DNA of 5,306 nucleotides from an uncultured Rhodospirillaceae bacterium (GCA_913041095.1 CAJWIB010000202.1:1-5306), one strand, 5' to 3'; numbered from the stretch's first letter, positions 1-5,306 are shown. Translations and numbers: made by a program. The notes: a model not told the origin generated them from the sequence alone.

Positions 1-143
1 AAAACGAAGTTGCCAATAAAGCGGCTAACCGCCTTTCAGGCCAAGCCACCAAATTAAACAATATTGCGCAAAAAGCTGTCACAAAAACTGTCGAGCCGCT
101 TAAAGCTCAAGCTGAAAAAAATTTAAAAGCTTTTTCCGCTTAA
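1..143 (+). CDS. Phasin-like granule-associated protein, C-terminal fragment
   Basis: This is the 3' end of a gene that begins before the window. The reading frame starts at base 3 and runs 46 codons to a TAA at 141-143. The visible tail is rich in Ala, Lys, Gln and Asn, has no Cys or Trp, and looks like one continuous amphipathic helix (for example AQKAVTKTVEPLKAQAEK). Phasins of the Alphaproteobacteria often end this way: a helix with a 'V..PL.A' segment and a short Ala/Phe tail. Phasins coat polyhydroxyalkanoate granules and control their size and number. The identification rests on this composition plus the position directly upstream of a PHA synthase gene on the same strand, a common arrangement. 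Any other Ala/Lys-rich helical protein remains possible because most of the protein is not visible. Confidence 0.62.
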   Translation, partial: NEVANKAANRLSGQATKLNNIAQKAVTKTVEPLKAQAEKNLKAFSA

Positions 144-161
144 GTACTAAACTCCTCCTGG

Positions 162-180
162 CCGATAGCTGGTCTATCGG
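162..180 (+). other. Perfect 7-bp inverted repeat (hairpin) after the phasin gene
   Basis: CCGATAG (162-168), a 5-nt loop CTGGT, and CTATCGG (174-180) form a perfect stem 18 bp after the phasin-like stop codon. No T-run follows it on either strand, so it is not a standard intrinsic terminator. It could protect the 3' end of the phasin mRNA or act as a processing site; that role is inferred from position only. Confidence 0.5.
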
Positions 181-191
181 TATAAAATGCA

Positions 192-215
192 GATGTGATT
201 GAGAACAATCATGTT
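192..215 (+). other. Inverted repeat TGATTG-AGAA-CAATCA
   Basis: A perfect 6-bp dyad, TGATTG (196-201) and CAATCA (206-211), is separated by AGAA. As plus-strand RNA it can extend to about 10 pairs (192-201 with 206-215) if G-U pairs are counted. It lies just upstream of the TTGACA box at 225, so it could be a DNA operator for a regulator of the phaC promoter or part of a structured transcript. It does not match the CTGC/GCAG-type site I recall for PhaR of Paracoccus, so no regulator is named. Confidence 0.35.
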
Positions 216-224
216 GATAAGTGT

Positions 225-254
225 TTGACAAAAATATTAGGGCGTTGGACTTAT
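225..254 (+). promoter_or_regulatory. Candidate promoter upstream of phaC
   Basis: A consensus -35 hexamer TTGACA lies at 225-230. With an 18-bp spacer the best -10 candidate is ACTTAT at 249-254, which matches TATAAT at only three positions, so the call rests mainly on the -35. Transcription would start near 260, about 35 bp before the phaC ATG. That start lies inside the loop or right arm of the hairpin at 240-268, so this transcript would not form the full stem. Confidence 0.35.
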
Positions 255-276
255 TTGGTCCGATGCTCAATTTTTT
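240..276 (+). terminator. Intrinsic terminator or attenuator between the phasin gene and phaC
   Basis: GGGCGTTGGAC (240-250) pairs with GTCCGATGCTC (258-268) across a 7-nt loop TTATTTG, giving an 11-bp stem with three G-U pairs as plus-strand RNA. After two A residues come six T (271-276). Stem plus T-run is the form of a Rho-independent terminator for transcripts arriving from the phasin gene. It ends 18 bp before the phaC start, so it could limit read-through and set the phasin-to-synthase ratio. The wobble pairs make it weaker than an ideal terminator, which fits a partial attenuator. Confidence 0.55.
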
Positions 277-294
277 GCGATAGAAAGGCCCCTC

Positions 295-2289
295 ATGTCC
301 AAGACTGACGATACCAAAGGCAATGCTGCAGATTTTGCTACCCAAGCGCAACAAATGGCGCAACAGATGGCAGATCAATATGCCAAGCAATTCACCAATC
401 AAATGGCCGACCAAGCGGCGAGCCAATTTACCGGTCAATTCAACTCCAATATGAGCGAATGGATGTCAAATTGGACAAAACTAGCCCAGGGTAATTTTGC
501 GAGCAATCCAGCAGCAGCCCATTCGCCTTTTGACCCAAAAAATTTCAAGCTGCCGGAAATGCCCGAATTTCCGAATATGCCAACAATGCCAAATTTTATG
601 GATGCCATGGACATGAGCGCCTTTGATTTCTCCGAAGCCACCAAAGCAGCCGGCAATTTGAAGGCGTCCTCGATCCCGCTGCCTGATCCAGCAAAAATGT
701 TTTCCGCTCAATTGGAGCTGATGCAGGATTACCAAAATCTCTGGCTCAACACGACGTCACGGATGCTCGGCCAGGAAATTAAAGAACCGGATATCGAACC
801 AGCGAGTGATGATTTCCGCTTCAAGGATTCAGAATGGTTGGACAGCCCTATCTTTAATTTTATCATGCAGTCTTATTTGCTCAATACTAAATGGCTGTGG
901 TCTGTTGTAGGCGATATCGAAGGGCTTGATGAACTGGGTAAAGCCAAGATGGAATTCTATACCCGCATGATCACCGAGGCCTTTGCACCGACCAACAACG
1001 CGTTTACCAATCCGATGGTGGTCCGAGAAATCATGCAAACCAAGGGCCAGAATCTAGTTCAAGGCTTTGAAAACTATATTGAAGATTTGAAAGACGGCTA
1101 TGACATGATGCGGCCACGCCAAACCGATCTATCCGCTTTTGAGGTCGGCGAGAACATCGCAACCGCCGAAGGCTCGGTGGTGTTTGAAACTCCTTTCATG
1201 CAACTCATTCAGTTCGCACCAACGACCGATAAAGTTTACAAAAAACCGCTGATGATCGTGCCACCCTGGATCAATAAATTTTATATTCTTGATCTCCGGG
1301 AAGATAATTCCTTCATCCGCTGGGCGGTTGGCAAAGGCTATACGGTCTTTGTCATATCCTGGGTCAACCCGGATGAAAGCTTTGCCGATAAAAGCTTCGA
1401 TGATTATACGGCGGGCGGCATTTTCGCGGCCCTTGAGGCGATCGAACGAGCTACCGGTGAAAAGCAAGTTACGGCGATTGGCTATTGCATCGGCGGCACC
1501 TTACTGGCGGCAACGCTCGCATATTTGGCAGCGACCGAAGACGACCGCATTTCGGCTGTCACATTCTTTGCCGCACAGGTCGACTTTGCCAAAGCCGGTG
1601 AGTTGTTGATTTTCTCCGATGAAGCGCAAATTTCAATGCTCGAACGTGAAATACGTGATGTCGGTTATCTTGATGGTGCCAAAATGGCAGCGACCTTTAA
1701 TGCGCTCCGCGCCAATGATCTGATCTGGTATTTTGTCATCAACAATTATCTGATGGGTAAAGAGCCGCCGGTCTTCGATCTACTCTATTGGAATTCAGAC
1801 TCGACTCGCTTCCCCTACCGTATGCTATTCGATTATCTTCGCAATCTGTATCAAAAGAATTTATTGTCACAACCGGGCGGCTTTGAATTGTTGGGCGAAA
1901 AGATCGATCTCAGAAATATCAAAATACCGACCTATATCCTGGCCAGTAAAGAGGATCACATCGCCCCGGCAGACTCGGTCTTTGAAGCCACCAAACTATA
2001 CGCCGGTCAAAACCGCTTTGTGTTGGCAGGCTCTGGTCATATCGCCGGGGTTATCAACCCGCCGAACAAAAATAAATATCAGCACTGGACGAACAGCTCA
2101 AAAAAAGCTTACGCCGAATTTGATGACTGGTTCGAAGACGCAACCGAGACCGCTGGTTCTTGGTGGCCCGATTGGCATAAATGGCTAGCTAAAAAATCCG
2201 GCGCCAAGGTCAAAGCGCGCAAACCCGGCGGTGGAAAGCTTAAAGTAATTGAAGCTGCCCCTGGCAGCTATGTAAAGGTTAAGAGCTAA
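295..2289 (+). CDS. phaC: Class I poly(3-hydroxyalkanoate) synthase PhaC
   Basis: This enzyme polymerises (R)-3-hydroxyacyl-CoA, typically 3-hydroxybutyryl-CoA, into polyhydroxyalkanoate with release of CoA, at the surface of cytoplasmic granules. The protein has 664 residues, against about 590 for the Cupriavidus necator enzyme. The N-terminal PhaC domain covers roughly residues 120-330, with EVGEN at 283-287 and PPWINKFYILDL from 323. The alpha/beta-hydrolase core carries the lipase-like box GYCIGGT with nucleophile C398. It also has NDLIW with conserved W478, YWNSDSTRFP from 498, D554 in KEDHIAP, and H582 in GSGHIAGVINPP. The D-to-H spacing (28) equals that of C. necator. The C-terminus has the usual GSWWPDW block and an APGSYVKV ending. 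The ATG is supported by AGAAAGG at 282-288, 6 bp upstream. The extra length is an N-terminal Gln/Met/Ala-rich and Pro/Met-rich stretch (about residues 10-115) with a tandem repeat. Confidence 0.97.
   Translation: MSKTDDTKGNAADFATQAQQMAQQMADQYAKQFTNQMADQAASQFTGQFNSNMSEWMSNWTKLAQGNFASNPAAAHSPFDPKNFKLPEMPEFPNMPTMPNFMDAMDMSAFDFSEATKAAGNLKASSIPLPDPAKMFSAQLELMQDYQNLWLNTTSRMLGQEIKEPDIEPASDDFRFKDSEWLDSPIFNFIMQSYLLNTKWLWSVVGDIEGLDELGKAKMEFYTRMITEAFAPTNNAFTNPMVVREIMQTKGQNLVQGFENYIEDLKDGYDMMRPRQTDLSAFEVGENIATAEGSVVFETPFMQLIQFAPTTDKVYKKPLMIVPPWINKFYILDLREDNSFIRWAVGKGYTVFVISWVNPDESFADKSFDDYTAGGIFAALEAIERATGEKQVTAIGYCIGGTLLAATLAYLAATEDDRISAVTFFAAQVDFAKAGELLIFSDEAQISMLEREIRDVGYLDGAKMAATFNALRANDLIWYFVINNYLMGKEPPVFDLLYWNSDSTRFPYRMLFDYLRNLYQKNLLSQPGGFELLGEKIDLRNIKIPTYILASKEDHIAPADSVFEATKLYAGQNRFVLAGSGHIAGVINPPNKNKYQHWTNSSKKAYAEFDDWFEDATETAGSWWPDWHKWLAKKSGAKVKARKPGGGKLKVIEAAPGSYVKVKS
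364..435 (+). repeat. In-frame 36-bp tandem repeat within the PhaC N-terminal extension
   Basis: Two adjacent 36-bp units (364-399 and 400-435) encode QMADQYAKQFTN and QMADQAASQFTG, residues 24-35 and 36-47, identical at 9 of 12 positions. The DNA units match at about 25 of 36 bases, with many third-position changes, so the duplication is old and the protein repeat seems to have been kept. A partial echo (QQMAQQMA) precedes it. The segment lies in the low-complexity region ahead of the conserved synthase domain. Confidence 0.7.
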
Positions 2290-2324
2290 CATCAATGATA
2301 ACCGTCTTGCTGTCAGCTATTTTC

Positions 2325-2345
2325 AGTCTAAATAAGGTTTAGACT
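2325..2345 (+). other. Perfect 8-bp inverted repeat downstream of phaC
   Basis: AGTCTAAA (2325-2332), loop TAAGG, and TTTAGACT (2338-2345) form a perfect stem 35 bp after the phaC stop codon. No T-run follows on the plus strand. It could stabilise or end the phaC transcript by a Rho-assisted route, or be an operator for the next gene cluster. A smaller stem, CGGC-CAT-GCCG, lies at 2358-2368. The rest of this 130-bp gap shows no convincing promoter. Confidence 0.4.
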
Positions 2346-2419
2346 CTTGCCATAAATCGGCCATGCCGTTAGGGTTTGGTCATAAAATTAAGCAGCTAAT
2401 CGGGAACTAAAGGCCTTCC

Positions 2420-2707
2420 ATGCAATCTTTGCTGTTTCTCGTTGATCAGATTATTGGTCTTTATATGTGGTGCCTCATCATTGTCGTGATCATGAGCTGG
2501 CTCACTTCGTTTAATGTCATCAATACGCAGAACAGATTTGTCTACCAGATCTATGATTTCCTCTATCGTATTACCGAACCGGCACTGCGCCCGATCCGGC
2601 GCTGGGTTCCCGATCTCGGCGGCATTGATGTATCACCGGTCGTGCTGATACTACTGTTGGTTTTCGTCCGCAATTTGCTGAGAGAATATGGCGGCGGTCT
2701 CCACTAA
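2420..2707 (+). CDS. YggT-family integral membrane protein
   Basis: A 95-residue protein with two hydrophobic membrane segments (about residues 3-29 and 72-88) joined by a basic loop. The loop has the family signature EPALRPIRR (53-61) followed by GGIDVSPVV (67-75). This is a single YGGT repeat, as usual in Alphaproteobacteria; the E. coli YggT protein has two. The family is widespread, is related to plastid YlmG/CCB3-type proteins, and its bacterial function is not settled. AAAGG at 2409-2413 lies 6 bp before the ATG and supports this start. The gene heads a close same-strand cluster with a DUF167 gene (20-bp overlap) and folD, and co-transcription is likely. Family assignment is firm; function is left open. 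Confidence 0.92.
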   Translation: MQSLLFLVDQIIGLYMWCLIIVVIMSWLTSFNVINTQNRFVYQIYDFLYRITEPALRPIRRWVPDLGGIDVSPVVLILLLVFVRNLLREYGGGLH

Positions 2708-3032
2708 GCCTAAACCTCTACTGCGAATTGAGCACGATACCATTCGCCTCGATCTCAAACTTACCCCTAAAGCAAAAAAATCCTCTATTACCGGCCAGGC
2801 CGTCGACGCTGCCGGCAAAGCTTACGTAAAAGCCTCAGTTACCGCCATCCCAGAACACGGTAAAGCCAATGCAGCCTTGATTAAATTACTGGCCACGGAA
2901 TGGCGGCTCGCCAAATCGCAGATTACAATTATTCGCGGTCAAACAAGTGCAAGAAAAACGGTTGAGATCACTGGTGAAGTCAATAAAATGCGGCCCTCAT
3001 TAATTGCGTGGCTTAATAGATTAGCGAAGTGA
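2688..3032 (+). CDS. DUF167 / YggU (UPF0235) family protein
   Basis: A 114-residue soluble protein with the features of the DUF167 family: LTPKAKKSSITG (25-36), then VTAIPEHGKANAALIKLLA (51-69), whose P-E-x-G-K-A-N core is the most conserved part, then ITIIRGQTSARKTVEI (79-94), which carries the G..S.RK signature. The family folds as a small alpha/beta domain and has no established biochemical activity. The ATG lies inside the 3' end of the yggT-family gene, 20 bp overlapping in another frame, with only a short GAGAGA run just before it. Translation is therefore probably coupled to the upstream gene. The YggT/YggU pairing is conserved widely in Proteobacteria. Confidence 0.92.
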   Translation: MAAVSTKPKPLLRIEHDTIRLDLKLTPKAKKSSITGQAVDAAGKAYVKASVTAIPEHGKANAALIKLLATEWRLAKSQITIIRGQTSARKTVEITGEVNKMRPSLIAWLNRLAK

Positions 3033-3047
3033 AAGAGACGAGAATTA

Positions 3048-3941
3048 ATGGCTGAAGCAAAGATCATCGACGGCAAGGCATTTGCCGAAGAGCTCAGAAA
3101 TCGGGTCGCCGATCAGGTCCGCGAATTGAAAGAAAACAACAACCTCACCCCCGGTTTGGCGGTGGTCCTAGTCGGAGAAGATCCGGCCAGCGAAATCTAT
3201 GTTCGCAATAAAAACAAAATGACGACCGAAGCCGGGATGAAAAGCTTTGAGCATCGCCTGCCCGCCGACACGACGCAAAAACAACTGCTGACTTTGGTCG
3301 AAGGCCTCAACAGTGATCCCGAGGTCCACGGCATCCTGGTGCAATTGCCGCTGCCGGATCAAATTGATGAGCAGGCCGTACTGGCCAAAATCGATCCGAC
3401 CAAAGATGTCGATGGCTTTCATGTATATAATGCCGGCCGCTTGGCGACCGGTTCAGATGGTTTAGTGCCGTGTACGCCGCTCGGCTGCATCATGATGATC
3501 AAAGATCAGCTCGGTGAAAATCTTTCAGGCAAACAGGCGCTGGTAATCGGCCGCTCTAATATTGTCGGCAAGCCAATGGCAGCCCTTTTGCTCAAAGAAC
3601 ACTGCACCGTCACCATTGCCCATTCCCGGACGCAGGATCTGGCCAGCGAAGCCAGACGCGCTGATATTCTGGTTGTCGCGGTCGGCCGCGCCCAGATGGT
3701 TAAAGGTGATTGGATTAAGGAAGGTGCTGTCGTCATCGATGTCGGTATGAACCGTTTGACGCCCAATGAAGAAGGTAAATCCAAGCTCTGCGGCGATGTT
3801 GATTTCGAGGCTGCCAAAGAAGTCGCTGGCGCCATCACACCGGTGCCAGGCGGTGTAGGCCCGATGACCATTGCGTGCCTCCTGCAAAATACCGTCACCG
3901 CCGCCTGCGCCCAGAACGATATTGAGGTGCCGGAGGTTTAG
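3048..3941 (+). CDS. folD: Bifunctional methylenetetrahydrofolate dehydrogenase / methenyltetrahydrofolate cyclohydrolase FolD
   Basis: This cytoplasmic enzyme interconverts 5,10-methylene-THF, 5,10-methenyl-THF and 10-formyl-THF using NADP(H). It feeds purine synthesis and initiator-tRNA formylation. At 297 residues it has normal family length. The catalytic signature SEIYVRNKNK contains Y51 and the catalytic lysine K55. GILVQLPLP (95-103) includes Q99, and KDVDGFHVYN (119-128) contains D122. PCTPLG (141-146) follows. The Rossmann NADP-binding motif GRSNIVGKP spans 168-176, and TPVPGGVGPMT (264-274) closes the folate site. All key residues are present, so the enzyme should be active. It starts 15 bp after the DUF167 stop. 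The upstream purine-rich stretch GAGACGAGAA is a modest ribosome binding site. It appears to be the last gene of the yggT-DUF167-folD cluster. Confidence 0.98.
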   Translation: MAEAKIIDGKAFAEELRNRVADQVRELKENNNLTPGLAVVLVGEDPASEIYVRNKNKMTTEAGMKSFEHRLPADTTQKQLLTLVEGLNSDPEVHGILVQLPLPDQIDEQAVLAKIDPTKDVDGFHVYNAGRLATGSDGLVPCTPLGCIMMIKDQLGENLSGKQALVIGRSNIVGKPMAALLLKEHCTVTIAHSRTQDLASEARRADILVVAVGRAQMVKGDWIKEGAVVIDVGMNRLTPNEEGKSKLCGDVDFEAAKEVAGAITPVPGGVGPMTIACLLQNTVTAACAQNDIEVPEV

Positions 3942-4021
3942 ACCAAAGCAGCAAAGTTAGAGATGAAAAAATGAAGCACACTTCGATAGAGGTGAGTTAG
4001 CCACGGTCTAAGTAAACCAAA

Positions 4022-4053
4022 GAGTGTCCGCTACTGTACACAGGCGGGTACTC
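4022..4053 (+). other. RNA-like hairpin upstream of the GST gene
   Basis: GAGTGTCCGC (4022-4031) and GCGGGTACTC (4044-4053) pair over ten positions with two G-U wobbles, around a 12-nt loop TACTGTACACAG. On the opposite strand the wobbles become A-C mismatches, so the structure favours plus-strand RNA. No T-run follows, which argues against an ordinary terminator for folD. It could be an mRNA 3'-end stabiliser for folD or part of a 5' leader for the GST gene 62 bp downstream. Confidence 0.45.
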
Positions 4054-4079
4054 AGCTTCAATTCCACTAAATCTTTGAA

Positions 4080-4095
4080 ATATTGCCAATATAAG
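4080..4095 (+). promoter_or_regulatory. Dyad ATATTG-C-CAATAT overlapping a possible -10 box
   Basis: A 13-bp dyad, ATATTG C CAATAT (4080-4092), overlaps TATAAG (4090-4095), which matches a -10 box at five of six bases. No good -35 box sits 16-18 bp upstream, and TATAAG is only 20 bp before the GST start. The arrangement would suit an operator at a promoter, but the AT-rich setting makes chance a real possibility. Confidence 0.2.
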
Positions 4096-4115
4096 TGAAG
4101 TTGGGAAGAATTAAA

Positions 4116-4937
4116 ATGCTTGAATTGTACTATCTGGAAGAAGCCGACTCGATTTGCTCGAATCGAGCCGTGATGACATTGAATGAAAAAGGCATAAACG
4201 ATTGGGTGCCGCATAAAATTGTGTTGATGAACGGCGACCAATTCACGCCAGAGTATCAGAAGCTTAACCCAAAGTCTCAGGTTCCCACTCTCATCCATAA
4301 TGGCAAAGCTATACGAGAATCTTCAATTATATGCCGTTATATAGATGGTCTTAAAAGTACACCAGCATTAACCCCAGACGATCCTGTAGAACGGGCCTAC
4401 ATGGACGAATGGATTAAGGACTGCGACGAATCTGGCTATCAAGCAACGGCTTCGATTAACTTTGTCACCAAGTTCCGTCTCGCCGTATCCATAGAGAAAA
4501 TGGAAGCTCGTTGGAAACAGGTGACGGATATTGACCGTATTCATCGGCAACAGTCCTGCATTCGCGAAGGTCTTGATTCGCTTTATGTTTTGCGTGCGGT
4601 TGGTGCTTGGGAGCGTATTTTTACGAAGGCTGAGAAATCTCTTTCCGATGGGCGTCCGTGGATTATGGGTAATGACATCAGTTTGGTCGAGACTACTCAT
4701 GCACCTTTTATAAAAGTTCTAGACTTGTTACGACTATTGGATATTTGGATGGACGGTCGGCCTCATCTACAAGCTTGGTGGGAACGTGTTAAGCTGCGCG
4801 ATAGTTATAAAGCGCTTGAGGAATACCCTGGTCAAAGCGATGATGATGATGCCCCACATGCCATGGCGGGACGAAAGGTAGTATCAAAGTTCGAGGAGTT
4901 GTTGGATAATTACCGGAAAATGATGCCAAAATCATAA
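4116..4937 (+). CDS. Glutathione S-transferase family protein (LigF-like)
   Basis: A 273-residue protein with a thioredoxin-like N-terminal GST domain (about 1-80). It contains LNPKSQVPTL, with the cis-proline at P57, and the glutathione-binding RESS (67-70). A helical C-terminal domain with GRPWIMGNDISLVE (179-192) follows. The GST N-capping box, usually S-x-x-D, reads S-L-V-E here. The likely active-site segment is DSICSNR (11-17), offering Ser or Cys. Overall layout recalls sphingomonad LigF-type beta-etherase GSTs, but the substrate cannot be inferred. The ATG at 4116 is preferred over an in-frame GTG at 4095 because GGGAAG (4103-4108) sits 7 bp upstream and MLELYYL is a normal GST beginning. 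A DDDD run follows at 242-245. Arginine codons are mainly CGT (8 of 18; CGC 2), whereas folD prefers CGC (7 of 12; CGT 1), hinting at a different origin or expression history. Confidence 0.87.
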   Translation: MLELYYLEEADSICSNRAVMTLNEKGINDWVPHKIVLMNGDQFTPEYQKLNPKSQVPTLIHNGKAIRESSIICRYIDGLKSTPALTPDDPVERAYMDEWIKDCDESGYQATASINFVTKFRLAVSIEKMEARWKQVTDIDRIHRQQSCIREGLDSLYVLRAVGAWERIFTKAEKSLSDGRPWIMGNDISLVETTHAPFIKVLDLLRLLDIWMDGRPHLQAWWERVKLRDSYKALEEYPGQSDDDDAPHAMAGRKVVSKFEELLDNYRKMMPKS

Positions 4938-5097
4938 GACAATAAATAGAATTGCCTACATCAAATAATTATTTCTAACAAGATAATAAGCAGGAAGCTA
5001 CGCATATTGTGCAATGTCCGCAATGGGTCATGTGTGGGCGGCTCCTTTTTGGCAAGGATTAATTTGACGTTTCTGCAAATTGGTCGGGTGCAGTCAT

Positions 5098-5132
5098 GTG
5101 TTTTGTCCTTGAGGGACATATTTACAAAACGT
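5098..5132. other. Nested inverted repeat in the convergent intergenic region
   Basis: GTTTTGT (5100-5106) and ACAAAAC (5124-5130) form a 7-bp inverted repeat, extendable by two G-U pairs on the plus strand. Inside it, TGTCC (5104-5108) and GGACA (5114-5118) form an overlapping smaller stem. It lies between the convergent GST and HIT genes, where a shared terminator might be expected. There is no GC-rich stem with a clean T-run, so this is only a candidate. The rest of 4938-5166 shows an AT-rich stretch and no supported gene. Confidence 0.25.
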
Positions 5133-5166
5133 AGGTTAGAGAGTGGTTAACGGCTGGATAGAGCCT

Positions 5167-5306
5167 TCAAGCGTCTGTTTTCAGCATCGGCCCAAGTTTT
5201 TTACCACCAAAGATATGAATATGGAGGTGCGCAACTTCCTGCATGCCGTTATCGCCAATATTGGCGAGAATACGGTAGCCCGGAGAATCGAGCTCTAACT
5301 GTCGGG
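5167..5306 (-). CDS. HIT-family (histidine triad) protein, C-terminal fragment
   Basis: On the minus strand a frame enters at the window edge and runs 45 codons to a TGA (complement of 5167-5169). It reads SPGYRILANIGDNGMQEVAH, then LHIHIFGGKKLGPM and a short tail. The histidine triad H-x-H-x-H (HLHIH) followed by IFGG is the signature of the HINT branch of nucleotide hydrolases. These act on AMP linked through a phosphoramidate or similar bond; the middle histidine is the usual nucleophile. The preceding GYR..AN.G.....V segment is also typical. Family members are about 110-140 residues, so roughly the last third is visible; the start and promoter lie outside. It converges on the GST gene across a 229-bp gap. 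Substrate is unknown. Confidence 0.9.
   Translation of the reverse strand, partial: RQLELDSPGYRILANIGDNGMQEVAHLHIHIFGGKKLGPMLKTDA

Noticed and set aside
100..438. Open minus-strand frame across the phasin tail, the gap and the phaC start
   Set aside because: It overlaps clear plus-strand coding sequence, its protein shows no family resemblance, and it covers the structured intercistronic gap. The other long antisense frames inside phaC, folD and the GST gene were dropped for the same reason.
3506..3898. Two long minus-strand frames opposite folD
   Set aside because: FolD is intact and strongly conserved here. The antisense products have shadow-like composition and no recognisable motif.
3971..4000. 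Nine-codon ORF (MKHTSIEVS) in the folD-GST gap
   Set aside because: Too short, with only a poor ribosome site and no regulatory codon pattern such as a run of one amino acid.
4095..4115. GTG at 4095 as the GST start, adding seven residues
   Set aside because: The ATG at 4116 has a good ribosome site (GGGAAG, 7 bp away) that lies inside the would-be extension, and the protein then starts exactly where GSTs begin their first strand.
4963..4974. AT-only palindrome AAATAATTATTT after the GST gene
   Set aside because: AT-rich intergenic DNA gives such palindromes readily, and it has no terminator geometry.
5252..5267. Perfect 16-bp palindrome TCGCCAATATTGGCGA
   Set aside because: It lies inside the HIT coding sequence, where the conserved residues LANIGD fix most of its bases. 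It shares GCCAATAT with the dyad at 4080-4092, but that is short enough for chance.
1..5306. Possible novel multi-gene system, mobile element, CRISPR or RNA gene
   Set aside because: All recognised genes belong to known families with ordinary chromosomal roles. No transposase, integrase, spaced repeats, tRNA-like fold or defence-type domain was seen on either strand.

Overview
The window looks like chromosomal DNA from an alphaproteobacterium of moderate GC content (roughly half G+C by eye). Three things suggest this: a phasin tail directly upstream of a class I PHA synthase with an alphaproteobacterial-type sequence (PPWINKFYILDL box, APGSYVKV C-terminus), a single-repeat YggT protein, and the compact order yggT-family / DUF167 / folD. 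The genus cannot be named from this sequence.

Left part (1-2289): the 3' end of a phasin-like gene is followed by about 150 bp of strongly structured intercistronic DNA, then phaC (664 codons, intact catalytic triad C398/D554/H582). The two genes form a polyhydroxyalkanoate storage module: the synthase polymerises (R)-3-hydroxyacyl-CoA and the phasin coats the granule. The gap holds three consecutive inverted repeats. The last is a terminator-like 11-bp stem followed by six T, ending 18 bp before the phaC ATG. A TTGACA box lies just upstream of that stem.

Middle part (2290-3941): after a 130-bp gap with a perfect 8-bp inverted repeat comes a tight same-strand cluster: a YggT-family membrane protein, a DUF167/YggU-family protein overlapping it by 20 bp, and folD 15 bp later. 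These are probably co-transcribed. FolD supplies one-carbon tetrahydrofolate intermediates; the two small proteins are conserved but have no settled biochemical role.

Right part (3942-5306): a 174-bp gap with an RNA-like hairpin leads to a glutathione S-transferase-family gene. Its arginine codon use differs from folD and it resembles LigF-type GSTs. A convergent intergenic region follows, and then the C-terminal end of a HIT-family (histidine triad) hydrolase on the minus strand, cut by the window edge.

No CRISPR array, rRNA, tRNA or insertion sequence was seen, and I found no convincing new system. The items most worth a second look are the phasin-phaC leader, the repeat-bearing N-terminal extension of PhaC, and the compositionally distinct GST gene with its upstream hairpin.
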